Shown here: piece by piece, positions 45,123 to 55,169 of the stretch | Numbering within the stretch: position 1 is the first letter of the stretch | How the letters are laid out: every line of letters begins with the position of its first letter | NCBI GenBank assembly: GCA_030490835.1 | Contig: CM059971.1 | Coordinates: 51,570,012-51,634,011, forward strand | DNA length: 64,000 bases | Direction of reading: 5' to 3' | From: Annona cherimola | Taxonomy: Eukaryota > Streptophyta > Magnoliopsida > Magnoliales > Annonaceae | Position numbers and translations under genes: made by a program | The notes under the pieces: generated by a model | Databases searched by the model: none | What the model was told of the DNA's origin: nothing | The model's input: the letters and a program-made list of their open reading frames with translations, nothing else

Positions 45123-47529
45123 TGATGCGCACCAAGTGCTTGTCGTTAAGAGCACTGTGATCACCAGTTTACTTAAAATTAACCGAAACACATTAAAGCT
45201 ACCACTATACGGGTGATAGTGTAGAATAACGGTAAGTCGGGTCGAATCCACAGAGAGGCGATGTAGTTTTGAATTGTTTTTAATAGAAAAAGAAGGTATA
45301 GAGAAGAGAGAGAAAGAGAGAAGAAAGAAAGAGAAGAGAGAGAGACGTTAGAGAGAGAAAAGAAAAGAGAAATTAAAAGAAATTAGAGAGAGAAAGAGAG
45401 AAGAGAGAAAGAGAAGAGAAAGAAAGAAGTCAGAGAAAAAAGGAAAGAAATTAAAGGAGTAAGAGAGAGGAGAGAGGGAGAGAGAGAGACGTTAGAGAGA
45501 GCGAGAAGAAGAAGAAATTAGATAGATAAGGGAGAAGAGAGAGAAAGAGACATTGGAGAGAGAGAAGAAAAGAGAAAATGGAAGAAATTAGAGAGAGAGA
45601 GAGGGAAAGAAATTGGAAATTAGAAAGAGAGAAAAAGAAGAGAGAAAAGAGAAGAAATTAAAGAGAGAAAGAAGCGGAGGAAAATATTAGAAGAATTGGA
45701 AAGAAAGTGAGACAAGAAATTAAAATAAAAGAAATTGTAATTCACTAACAACTTAATTAAAACTATTCTAAGAAAGCAATTAAAAGCTACAAAACTCAAC
45801 TATTAAAGCAGGAAAGAAAATTATATTAAATTCAATCTAAAAATTACAAAGCAGAAAATAAAGCAGTAAATCTAATCTAATAATTAAAACTACAAATTGA
45901 AAAGTAATAATTATGAAACACTACAAAGCATAAAACAATAAAATAAAATTTACATCACCCGAATATGAAGAGCAAAATCTCCACGTAATGAAAATTTTAT
46001 TGCTTGGCCCCACCTCCTTGCTAGGGGTCCCACAAAATGGGTCCCACCCAAAGGAAAGAATTGCTTGATGATTTGTGGGGTCTATTGTGTGGAGGGGTGT
46101 GTCTGTTTTTATAGACTGTGTGAGGGGCCCTCCCTCTGACGAGGCATCCGATGTGGGATTCCATGCTTGGACTATACTGTAGCTGCTCTCTAGAATTTGC
46201 CGTAGATTTTCTTTCTATTTTGACGAAGAGGAGGAAAACGCAGTGGCAAAATCTGCTGGGTAAAAATGTGATGCTTCCGAAATGGGTTTGCGAATTCTTC
46301 ATTGGCTCTTGTTGCTGTTTGGTTCGGGCTTTCGCAATGAAATGAAGAAGCGGTGATCGTTTAAGCTGCTGCCTGGTTGGAGGATGACCGAAGAAACCAT
46401 GATCCATATCTGGCCGAAGATGCAGGGGTGCTATGGGTTGCCGTTTCTGAGAAGGAAGCTGAGTTTGGCCATTGGAATGCCGGACATTGGATTTTCGTGC
46501 TGTTGTTTGGATTGGGTTTGGCTATAACGACCGCGGCTGCTTGCAGAGATGGGCGGAGAAGATGGGCAGTTGCTCGGATCAGGGGAAGAACAGCCGATGC
46601 TTGCTAGGTGGTGGAAAATTCGGCTGGAGTAGGTTGGAGCTTGAAGTGGCCAGGAATTGATGGATGAGGGAAGGGGCGATTCTGCCATTCGGGAATGATG
46701 AAGGCCGGTAATGGATGCTTGTAAAACAGTGTAGTCGTGCAGGCCGCCGGTTGATGTGAGCTCGTTGAGTGCAGTCGTGATCGGCGTTGGAGAAGAGGGC
46801 TGTTGGTGATGCTACTGCCGGAACTGGGGCTTGCTGCAATGGATCGGGGCTGCTGGTTTTCTTCCGATTTCAGATTGGAAGGTGGATTTTCCGGAGTTTG
46901 GGGATGGGTTTTCTGTTGCCGTGCTTTGATCTGGTTTGGTCGAAAATCGAAGCCTTGGCCGGAGAAGATGAGCTGGGTTGTTTGTCGGTGGTGAAACAGA
47001 GAATGGGTTTTGGTTGCTGCCGATGGGGAAGATGGTGGAGCACCAGAAAATGGTGCTCCAGCGGCGCACAATTCGCGTGTACTCATGCAGCGGGCAAAAA
47101 CGTAGATTTTAATATTTAAGTTTTGTCAAAATAAGTTTAATAAGCTTGCTGAGATTTTTAATTTACTTTTTAGCCCTTTTTGAATTTATTTATTATTATT
47201 ATTATTTTATCTTAAAATGTTTTGACGGTTTGCTTTATAACCATAGTTTGGATTATATTTATAATTTTATGTATGATTTTCCAAATTAGATGGTTTTATA
47301 ATTTTGCCCAAATTACATTAATATGCTAATTAAAATCTTCTAGGGGATTAAGTCATGATTTTATATTCTCAAGAATGTTGCAAAATAGCTTCTTTTATAG
47401 CAAAATTAAAGATTCTATTAAAAATATGATTTTCATGAAATTTCACTTAAAACATGCATTTAATTAATGTTTTAATATTTAACAGTGTGAATTTAATATG
47501 AAATTAAATGAAAATTCTTAGACTTATCA
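45123..47529 (-). repeat. 3' LTR of the non-autonomous element
   Basis: TGATGCGCACCAAGTGC ... CTTAGACTTATCA, 2407 bp. In plus-strand order: short conserved head, a ~430-bp purine run (gagaga/aagaga, 45293-45720), an AT-rich part, a TATA box (minus, 46106-46113), a GC-rich block (about 46140-47100) and an AT-rich tail. The GC-rich block carries open frames on both strands, none with a recognised domain. Confidence 0.93.
46106..46113 (-). promoter_or_regulatory. TATA box in 3' LTR of the non-autonomous element
   Basis: The minus strand reads GTCTATAAAAACAGACACACC. The equivalent in the 5' LTR is at 51982-51989. It lies just downstream of the GC-rich block, which would be U3. Confidence 0.65.
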
Positions 47530-47546
47530 CACCCCCCATCTTAAAC
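47530..47546 (-). other. Polypurine tract of the non-autonomous element
   Basis: The plus strand caccccccatcttaaac gives minus-strand GTTTAAGATGGGGGGTG next to the LTR start TGATAAGTC. Confidence 0.75.
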
Positions 47547-47827
47547 ATTGCTAGTCCCTTAGCAATGGAAATAGTTTAATGCATAATTCTTTCTTTTTTT
47601 TTCATAATGTACTACTAATTTTATACAAATCTAGGTGCACTGCTAATAATAATAGTAGGTTTAGAAGTAAAATTCTTTAGTAAATATGAGTAAAAATATC
47701 TCATGATGAATAAAAGAGTATAGCACTTGCATATGTGTACTAATGAATAAATGGGCATTTGATAAATAAGTCATTTTCAACTCATCCAATCTGGGTAACA
47801 TTCATATCAAAATTATAATAGTGACAG

Positions 47828-48012
47828 TTAATATACTTATATATATATATACTTATATATATATATACTTATATATATATATACTTATATATATATATAT
47901 ACTTATATATATATATACTTATATATATATATATACTTATATATATATACTTATATATATATATACTTATATATATATATACTTATATATATATATACTT
48001 ATATATATATAT
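47828..48012. repeat. TA-rich minisatellite (ACT TATATATAT)n
   Basis: About twelve units of acttatatatatat with varying TA number. The 105-codon ORF across it (Ile/Tyr repeats) is a composition artefact. Confidence 0.95.
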
Positions 48013-48047
48013 TTTTTAAAAAATTTTATCTTCATCATTTTTTTTTT

Positions 48048-48265
48048 CTTCCCCTCACCATATTTCAGGGTATCTAGGGATTTTATTTTTTTATTTTTTC
48101 TCTCCCCTCACCATATTTCAGGGTATCTGGGGATCTAAAAAATTTTATTTTTATTTTTATTTTATTATTCTCCCCTCACCATTTTTCAGGGTATCTAGGG
48201 ATCTAAAAATTTTATTTATTTATTTATTATTCTCCCCTCACCATATTTCAGGGTATCTGGGGATA
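48048..48265. repeat. Four tandem copies of a ~60-bp unit
   Basis: The unit core cccctcaccatatttcaggg, then tatct(a/g)gggat and a T-rich spacer, recurs near 48052, 48104, 48172 and 48234. Confidence 0.9.
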
Positions 48266-48744
48266 TATATATATATTTTATTAACAACTATCAATTACAA
48301 TGATATTAAATGTTACTTGCTTGGATGAGAGAAAAAAATAAATTATATTATCATGATGCCCACAACGTTCATTGGCGTGTAAGTGCAATCAGTGCTAATA
48401 AAATTTTAAAAATATCATGAAAATATTTTTACAAATATAATTAATTACAGTTTTCTTCTTCACTTACTACCATGCATAGCAAGTGTACTTTGATTTATCT
48501 CTATGTTTCTTTAATATTTTATATATATATATATTTATTTATTTTTACATATATTATCAAGTTAAACAAATTAGACCCCCCAACTTAAATAGAGCTATCT
48601 TTGATAAACATGCACAAAATATATAAATTCATGAAAATACGATAGCAGGGAAAGAGACAACCTGGGGTATAATGATCTGATGAAATTGTTGCAGCTTTTA
48701 TCTAAAAAAAATGAAAAGAAAACTAACAGAAAAGAGATATATAT

Positions 48745-48795
48745 ACACATGTTGGGTTGCCTCCCAACCAGCGCTAAGTTTTATGTCTTCAACCA
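48745..48795 (-). other. GGGAGGCAACCC box downstream of the 518-codon ORF
   Basis: The minus strand reads aagacataaaacttagcgctg then gttgggaggcaacccaac. A diverged copy is at about 33240-33285 in the family C element, also after its coding remains. I recall the box as typical of the region downstream of accessory ORFs in plant Athila/Tat-like elements. It can fold on itself (ttgggaggcaacccaa). Confidence 0.6.
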
Positions 48796-48954
48796 GACAT
48801 AATATTTAATGTTATCCAATTCCTGTTCTGTTAAAATTTTTAATACTATGTAGGTTATTTATTATTTTCATATATTCATGATCAAGAGTTGTGAATGAAT
48901 TATCAATGACATTTAATATGTAGCATTCTTCAATTTGATCTAATTTATTTGAAT

Positions 48955-50511
48955 TTATTGAACTATTACCAAATGAGAGCATGTTTTATTTTGGGTTAAA
49001 CAGGATTCCATTTGAATACAACGCTCTTGGAGAAATTGACTATAATTTGGAATATATTGAATAATATCGAAGAGCGAAATTTTAATGTGAACCTGTTCAA
49101 ACATTTGAATCATCTCTTCCTTTTTCATTAATTCTTCTATGCTAATGAGCTCCTCTTTAAAAGTGCTTGAAATAACAGGTATGTACTTTCCAAAATTTTC
49201 ATTAATAATTTCATTTTCATCTCCCCCCAACTTATCCTCAATAGACTCTTTATTTCTCACCTTACCATCAATTTGGCTATGATCTTTATCAATCTCCTCA
49301 ATATTTTCTTGATCTTTTTCTCCTTCAAATCTATCATTAATTAATTTTCCATTATTTTCTATAATATTTTCTTGATTATGAAGAGAGGAATTCTCATTGA
49401 GTTTATGGTATGAGAAACCGTCACTACATAATGTTGTAATTATTATCAAATTTTCAGATAAAAAATTTTCTGATAGTAATTGATCTGATTGAGTTTGATA
49501 GTCAAAATGATTTATTGGAGTGATAGTTGATTCATTAGGTTCCTCCCCACATAATGTATCAATATATTCATTATCTATTTTCAAATTATCTTTCTTTTGA
49601 CCTAGCTTTTGTTTGTTAAGGGATTCAGCTTCTAAAACATTTGGAAATGCTAAGTCATTTTCAAAATATGGATTTTCTAATGGTATTGAATCTAATTGAA
49701 TTTGAACATTCGAGTAATCAAATAGATTATCAATTTGGTCAGTATAAAATTCCTCTTCTCCTCTCTTCTTCATGGCTACTATTACATGATCTGCGTGATC
49801 TGTCGTCTTAGCAAATAATTGTTGGTCGGAAAGGATTTGTTGATATAATCCTTCGAATCCTCCCTCTAAGTCATCTAAGTGAGGAGTTTGTTGATAATCT
49901 ACTTTATCTGATGAAAAATTTGAAAAGTCCTCTTGTGGGGGATTCGAGTGAAAATACATATTTTTGCAATGTTCAACTCGATTTAGGCACTCTGAAAATT
50001 TATTTTCTATGGTTTGAAAGCCATCAAGAAATTTTTTTTTTAGTTCTTCAATTTCCTCATTATAATTATATGTTTGATGAAGAGATTGGTTAATAGGTTG
50101 AGGTGATGAAAAATTTTCTTCAGAATATGCAGATGGCCCATATGTATTTTCATAATGATTAGATTGATATTGATAATTTGAAAATTGACTTTGCTCAGGT
50201 GGCCACTGGGTTTGTAGATATGGAGGGTAGGGTTGCATTTGTTGGTTTGTCCAAGAAGTATTAGGACAACTCATCCATTCTGAGTTATATGTATATGAAA
50301 ATGAATTGTAATCCAGTATAGGGAACTTATGAAAATTTTGAACTTGTTCTTGATATGGTAAAAATTGAGTCTCGTTAGAATATGTCGTTTGAAAAGGAAT
50401 CGATGTATTTAAGAATGAACTGTTTGAGTTTTGATAGGCAAGTAAATCATTAAGCTTTTGGTTTAATTCTTCTAATTTACCTAACTGCTGATCAATAAAA
50501 TTCATGTCCAT
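48955..50511 (-). CDS. 518-aa protein of unknown function in a non-autonomous retrotransposon
   Basis: Complete minus-strand ORF. The Met is followed by a short helical segment (about 6-25, LGKLEELNQKLNDLL), then a Gln/Asn/Tyr/Ser-rich, Pro-containing low-complexity region (about 30-150: e.g. YPPYLQTQWPPEQSQFSNYQ), a predicted coiled segment (about 152-185, EEIEELKKKFLDGF..IENKF), then a long acidic, Asn/Ile/Glu-rich C-terminal part. No zinc knuckle, protease triad, RT or integrase motif, signal peptide or membrane helix. It is the only sizeable ORF and is intact, although the element has no pol. It lies ~490 bases 3' of the PBS. Possibilities are a diverged capsid-like packaging protein or an unrelated accessory protein; I do not recognise it. 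Confidence 0.8.
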   Translation of the reverse strand: MDMNFIDQQLGKLEELNQKLNDLLAYQNSNSSFLNTSIPFQTTYSNETQFLPYQEQVQNFHKFPILDYNSFSYTYNSEWMSCPNTSWTNQQMQPYPPYLQTQWPPEQSQFSNYQYQSNHYENTYGPSAYSEENFSSPQPINQSLHQTYNYNEEIEELKKKFLDGFQTIENKFSECLNRVEHCKNMYFHSNPPQEDFSNFSSDKVDYQQTPHLDDLEGGFEGLYQQILSDQQLFAKTTDHADHVIVAMKKRGEEEFYTDQIDNLFDYSNVQIQLDSIPLENPYFENDLAFPNVLEAESLNKQKLGQKKDNLKIDNEYIDTLCGEEPNESTITPINHFDYQTQSDQLLSENFLSENLIIITTLCSDGFSYHKLNENSSLHNQENIIENNGKLINDRFEGEKDQENIEEIDKDHSQIDGKVRNKESIEDKLGGDENEIINENFGKYIPVISSTFKEELISIEELMKKEEMIQMFEQVHIKISLFDIIQYIPNYSQFLQERCIQMESCLTQNKTCSHLVIVQ

Positions 50512-50978
50512 TCTTTAATTTTAGTTTTTTTTATTATTATTATTTTAAAATCTAATCAGTATATATATATATTTTTTGTTTTTAATTAGTAATTCATTTA
50601 CTGAGAATAACTATGGTGTAATTAAATTCTATAACACTTCCTTTGGTCAGTCAGGTAAGAGGTGGGAGTGTGGGAGGCTCTCTTTGTATTCACAAGGTCC
50701 TAATTAAATAACCATAGATCCACTTAGGCATTTGCCTTTAAACCTCTAGCCTAGACACCAACCTCCAGTTGTCACATAGAAATTTCATTAGACCTAAGGT
50801 CAACTCAATAAATGTTCACTAATTAAAATTGGGAAAGGATCGAAATTGGTAATCTAAAGTTCAAGTGCAATAAGTAAAGAAAGCAGATAAATAAAGCAGT
50901 AAAGATTATACTATTGAAAGCAAGTAAAGCAAATTTAAAGCAACTAATAAAACAATTCAAACCTCAATACGCCTCCCC

Positions 50979-50991
50979 GGCAACGGCGCCA
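50979..50991 (-). other. Primer-binding site of the non-autonomous element
   Basis: The plus strand ggcaacggcgcca is the inverse of TGGCGCCGTTGCC, six bases from the LTR at 50998. This is the Athila/Tat-type primer site. Confidence 0.9.
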
Positions 50992-50997
50992 AAAACT

Positions 50998-53408
50998 TGA
51001 TGCGCACCAAGTGCTTGTCGTTAAGAGCACTGTGATCACCAGTTTAATTAAAATTAACCGAAACACATTAAAGCTACCACTATACGGGTGATAGTGTAGA
51101 ATAACGGTGAGTCGGGTCGAATCCACAGAGAGGCGATGTAGTTTTGAATTGTTTTTAAGAGAAAAAGAAGGTATAGAGAAGAGAGAGAAAGAGAGAAGAG
51201 AGAAAGAGAAGAGAGAGACGTTAGAGAGAGAAAAGAAAAGAGAAATTAAAAGAAATTAAAGAGAGAAAGAGAGAAGAGAGAAAGAGAAGAGAAAGAAAGA
51301 AGTCAGAGAAAAAGGAAAGAAATTAAAGGAGTAAGAGAGAGGAGAGAGCGAGAGAGAGAGACGTTAGAGAGAGCGAGAAGAAGAAGAAATTAGATAGATA
51401 AGGGAGAAGAGAGAGAAAGAGACATTGGAGAGAGAGAAGAAAAGAGAAAATGGAAGAAATTAGAGAGAGAGAGAGAGAGGGAAAGAAATTGGAAATTAGA
51501 AAGAGAGAAAAAGAAGAGAGAAAAGAGAAGAAATTAAAGAGAGAAAGAAGCGGAGGAAAATATTAGAAGAATTGGAAAGAAAGTGAGACAAGAAATTAAA
51601 ATAAAAGAAATTGTAATTCACTAACAACTTAATTAAAACTATTCTAAGAAAGCAATTAAAAGCTACAAAACTCAACTATTAAAGCAGGAAAGAAAATTAT
51701 ATTAAATTCAATCTAAAAATTACAAAGCAGAAAATAAAGCAGTAAATCTAATCTAATAATTAAAACTACAAATTGAAAAGTAATAAGTACGAAACACTAC
51801 AAAGCATAAAACAATAAAATAAAATTTACATCACCCGAATATGAAGAGCAAAATCTCCACGTAATGAAAATTTTATTGCTTGGCCCCACCTCCTTGCTAG
51901 GGGTCCCACAAAATGGGTCCCACCCAAAGGAAAGAATTGCTTGATGATTTGTGGGGTCTATTGTGTGGAGGGGTGTGTCTGTTTTTATAGAGTGTGTGAG
52001 GGGCCCTCCCTCTGACGTGGCATCTGCTGTGGGATTCCATGCTTGGACTATACTTTAGCTGCTCTCTAGAATTTGCCGTAGCTTTGCTTTCTATTTTGAC
52101 GAAGAGGAGGAAAACGTAGTGGCAAAATCTGCTGGGTAAAAACGTGATGCTTCCGAAATGGGTTTGCGAATTCTTCATTGGCTCTTGTTGCTGTTTGGTT
52201 CGGGCTTTGGCAATGAAATGAAGAAGCGGTGATCGTTTAAGCTGCTGCCTGGTTGGAGGATGACCGAAGAAACCATGATCCATATCTGGCCGAAGATGCA
52301 GGGGTGCTATGGGTTGCCTTTTCTGAGAAGGAAGCTGAGTTTGGCCATTGGAATGCCGGACATTGGATTTTCGTGCTGTTGTTTGGATTGGGTTTGGCTA
52401 TAACGACCGCGGCTGCTTGCAGAGATGGGCGGAGAAGATGGGCAGTTGCTCGGATCAGGGGAAGAACAGCCGATGCTTGCTAGGTGGTGGAAAATTCGGC
52501 TGGAGTAGGTTGGAGCTTGAAGTGGCCAGGAATTGATGGATGAGGGAAGGGGCGATTCTGCCATTCGGGAATGATGAAGGCCGGTAATGGATGCTTGTAA
52601 AACAGTGTAGTCGTGCAGGCCGCCGGTTGATGTGAGCTCGTTGAGTGCAGTCGTGATCGGCGTTGGAGAAGAGGGCTGTTGGTGATGCTACTGCCGGAAC
52701 TGGGGCTTGCTGCAATGGATCGGGGCTGCTGGTTTTCTTCCGGTTTCAGATTGGAAGGTGGATTTTCCGGAGTTTGGGGATGGGTTTTCTGTTGCCGTGC
52801 TTTGATCTGGTTTGGTCGAAAATCGAAACCTTGGCCAGAGAAGATGAGCTGGGTTGTTTGTCGGTGGTGAAACAGAGAATGGGTTTTGGTTGCTGCCGAT
52901 GGGGAAGATGGTGGAGCACCGGAATATGGTGCTCCGGCGGCGCACAATTCGCGTGTACTCATGCAGTGGGCAAAAACGTAGATTTTAATATTTAAGTTTT
53001 GTCAAAATAAGTTTAATAAGCTTGCTGAGATTTTTAATTTACTTTTTAGCCCTTTTTGAATTTATTTATTATTATTATTATTATTCTATCTTAAAATGTT
53101 TTGACGGTTTGCTTTATAACCATAGTTTGGATTATATTTATAATTTTATGTATGGTTTTCCAAATTAGATGGTTTTATAATTTTGCCCAAATTACATTAA
53201 TATGCTAATTAAAATCTTCTAGGGGATTAAGTCATGATTTTATATTCTCAAGAATGTTGCAAAATAGCTTCTTTTATAGCAAAATTAAAGATTCTATTAA
53301 AAATATGATTTTCATGAAATTTCACTTAAAACATGCATTTAATTAATGTTTTAATATTTAACAGTGTGAATTTAATATGAAATTAAATAAAAATTCTTAG
53401 ACTTATCA
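50998..53408 (-). repeat. 5' LTR of the non-autonomous element
   Basis: 2411 bp, TGATGCGCACC ... CTTATCA, near-identical to 45123-47529. It contains the purine run (51165-51600), TATA box (51982-51989) and GC-rich block (52015-52980). GACAT follows at 53409. Confidence 0.93.
51982..51989 (-). promoter_or_regulatory. TATA box in 5' LTR of the non-autonomous element
   Basis: Minus strand TATAAAAACAGACACACC. As the 5' LTR copy, this is the likely promoter for transcription through the 518-codon ORF. Confidence 0.65.
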
Positions 53409-53757
53409 GACATGATTGAATATACATGAATCTAGATTAGTAATCTTTGTAGAACTAACTTAAAAAGGAACCAATTTGACATAGCTATGAGTTAACAAAT
53501 TCGTATTCCTATCTTAATTATCTCAAGGCAATCTTAATAGTATCCACTATATTTTGGTGAAATTCTATTAGGTTATTTAAGTTTAATTTTAGTTCTTTAA
53601 ACAAAATTTAATTCAATTTATTTATTCACTTTAGATACTTGAATTTTAATGTGCTAATCCATTTAACACAATCCTCGTAGAAACGATACTCTACTCACTC
53701 TTTCTATTTGATTAACAGGTATACTTGCATTAAAACAAGCATTTTAATTAGACATAT
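53409..53757 (+). repeat. Family C LTR (3' copy), right part
   Basis: Begins with the GACAT duplication, then continues the match to 31780-32120 (tagctatgagt.aacaaattc, cttgcattaaaacaagcat, attagacatat). Together with 44276-45122 it gives an LTR of about 1.2 kb, the same as the 5' copy. Confidence 0.75.
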
Positions 53758-55160
53758 GTGCAACTAGTCAGCTAATAACTAGGAAACTTGTTTGTTAAAT
53801 GGATTATAAATATATTAGAGTTAAGGTTTTTGAATGAGTTAATAAACAGATTAGGATTGAAATATTTTAAATGGGTTAAGATTAAGATTAAGCTCCAACC
53901 CAATGCATTAATACTCTTACTCTCACTTTATCTTCTTCCATTCTTGTTTACTTCTTGCAAATTTGTTAAAATCATAGCTCAAGTTCCACACTTTCACTTG
54001 TCTCTATCAAATGGTAATGTCTCCTTCTTTATATGTTACTTCTTCCTTTTCCATACCTATTTTTTTCCTTTTCTCATATAATTAATGGTTTGTTATATTA
54101 TACTTTGCAAAGAATGAAAATTTAAATTTAGCGATCATCATCAATTTGACCATTCTCTATTTCGTGGCTTTCTTTATCGAGTTCTGTGATCTATATATAT
54201 ATATATTCCTCTTTTTCTCTAGTTCAATATATGCTATATTGGCTGTAGAGTATGAAAATTCTGTTCTTTGTTGTTCTATAGATACTATTGTAACTATTCT
54301 GTGTTCATCATCATTGGTTATAGAATATGTAAAAATGTTGGAATCATGATAGTGCTACCAATATGTTGAGATGAAATTATAACTAGATACCCTTGTTGTT
54401 TGTCCAATTGATCTATTGATACAATTTGCATTGCTAGATTTATTTTTATCAATTTAATATGTCATTGTTGGTTTGATTTTCTTATTTTTAAAATAAATTG
54501 CATAGGGTTTATATTTATGGTGACAGATGTTCATAACATGAATGTTGATGACGATGTTAATGCGGTTATTAATGTGAAAAATGAGACTACAAAGAATGTG
54601 GAAAAAGGTGTTGCTAAAACTCCTGTCCAGCTTTAAAAAGAGGATGCTGAAACTCCAAATGCAAATTCTAAAGCTCCTTTTAAGTTAAGTTTTAATGTTT
54701 AGAAACATTTTGTTAAAAGGGTGAAGAAGTTCAAAATAAAAGGAAAATTAGAGAAGAAAGGAGAATCAGTTTGTATATGTTGTAAGAAGGTATTGGCAAT
54801 TTAAGTAAGAATGACCCTAGTTCTATGGAAAAACACCTAGATAGATGTGGTCCATACAAGAATCGTTAATCCATTCAAAAAAATAGTTATCGTTAACTAG
54901 AGGATCCCCTTTTAAAAATCAAGCTTCTCCTTCATGTCCATCAACTCCATGGACATTTGATTAGGAGTGTTAACGAATCAAGTTGGATGGGTTGGAGCTT
55001 AATCGTAATCCTAATCCATTTAAAATATCTCAACCTTAATCTATTTATTAACCTATTTAAAAATCTTAACTCTAGCCCATTTATAATCCATTTAATAAAC
55101 GGACTGGCAAGTTGTTATGAGTTGTATAGTAGATGATTTGAAGGCCTAGATTCTAGCAAA
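53758..55160. mobile_element. hAT-type DNA transposon relic with inverted subterminal repeats
   Basis: About 125 bases at 53781-53905 are the inverse of about 54990-55110 (e.g. gttaaatggattataaat versus atttataatccatttaat; ttaagctccaaccca versus tgggttggagcttaa). The right copy is preceded by TAGGAGTGTTAACGAATCAAG, a hAT-like terminus, but pointing inward, so this is not one simple element. Between them lie T/C-rich leader-like sequence and a BED zinc-finger scrap (54517-54868). Confidence 0.55.
54517..54868 (+). pseudogene. hAT transposase N-terminal fragment (BED zinc finger)
   Basis: An ATG-led Asp/Asn/Val-rich stretch is stopped at about 54636. The following frame reads KHFVKRVKKFKIKG then CICCKK, and after a frameshift SSMEKHLDRCG. 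Together these give the C-x2-C ... H-x4-C spacing of a BED finger as found at the N-terminus of plant hAT transposases (RICESLEEPER/Ac type). The dimerisation and catalytic regions are missing. Confidence 0.6.
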
Positions 55161-55169
55161 TGATGATTT

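Larger units (their letters stand above)
45123..53408 (-). mobile_element. Non-autonomous LTR retrotransposon (8286 bp) with one accessory ORF
   Basis: Two ~2.4-kb LTRs (45123-47529, 50998-53408), GACAT target duplications, PBS (50979-50991) and PPT (about 47530-47546) all place the element on the minus strand. The 3.47-kb interior contains no gag zinc knuckle, protease, RT or integrase, only a 518-codon ORF (48955-50511), a TA-rich minisatellite and a four-copy tandem repeat. The PBS type and the gggaggcaaccc block point to the Athila/Tat branch of Ty3 elements. It must rely on another element's proteins. LTR copies differ by scattered substitutions (about ten in one 380-bp stretch, fewer elsewhere), so it is older than the Tekay insertion but still young. 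Confidence 0.9.

Noticed and set aside
46021..47119. Many overlapping ORFs (60-160 codons) on both strands, repeated at 51897-52995, as possible host genes
   Set aside because: They lie wholly inside the paired LTRs, overlap each other in several frames, and show no recognised domain; high GC and recent duplication explain their survival.
47821..48138. 105-codon Ile/Tyr ORF
   Set aside because: It reads through a TA minisatellite.
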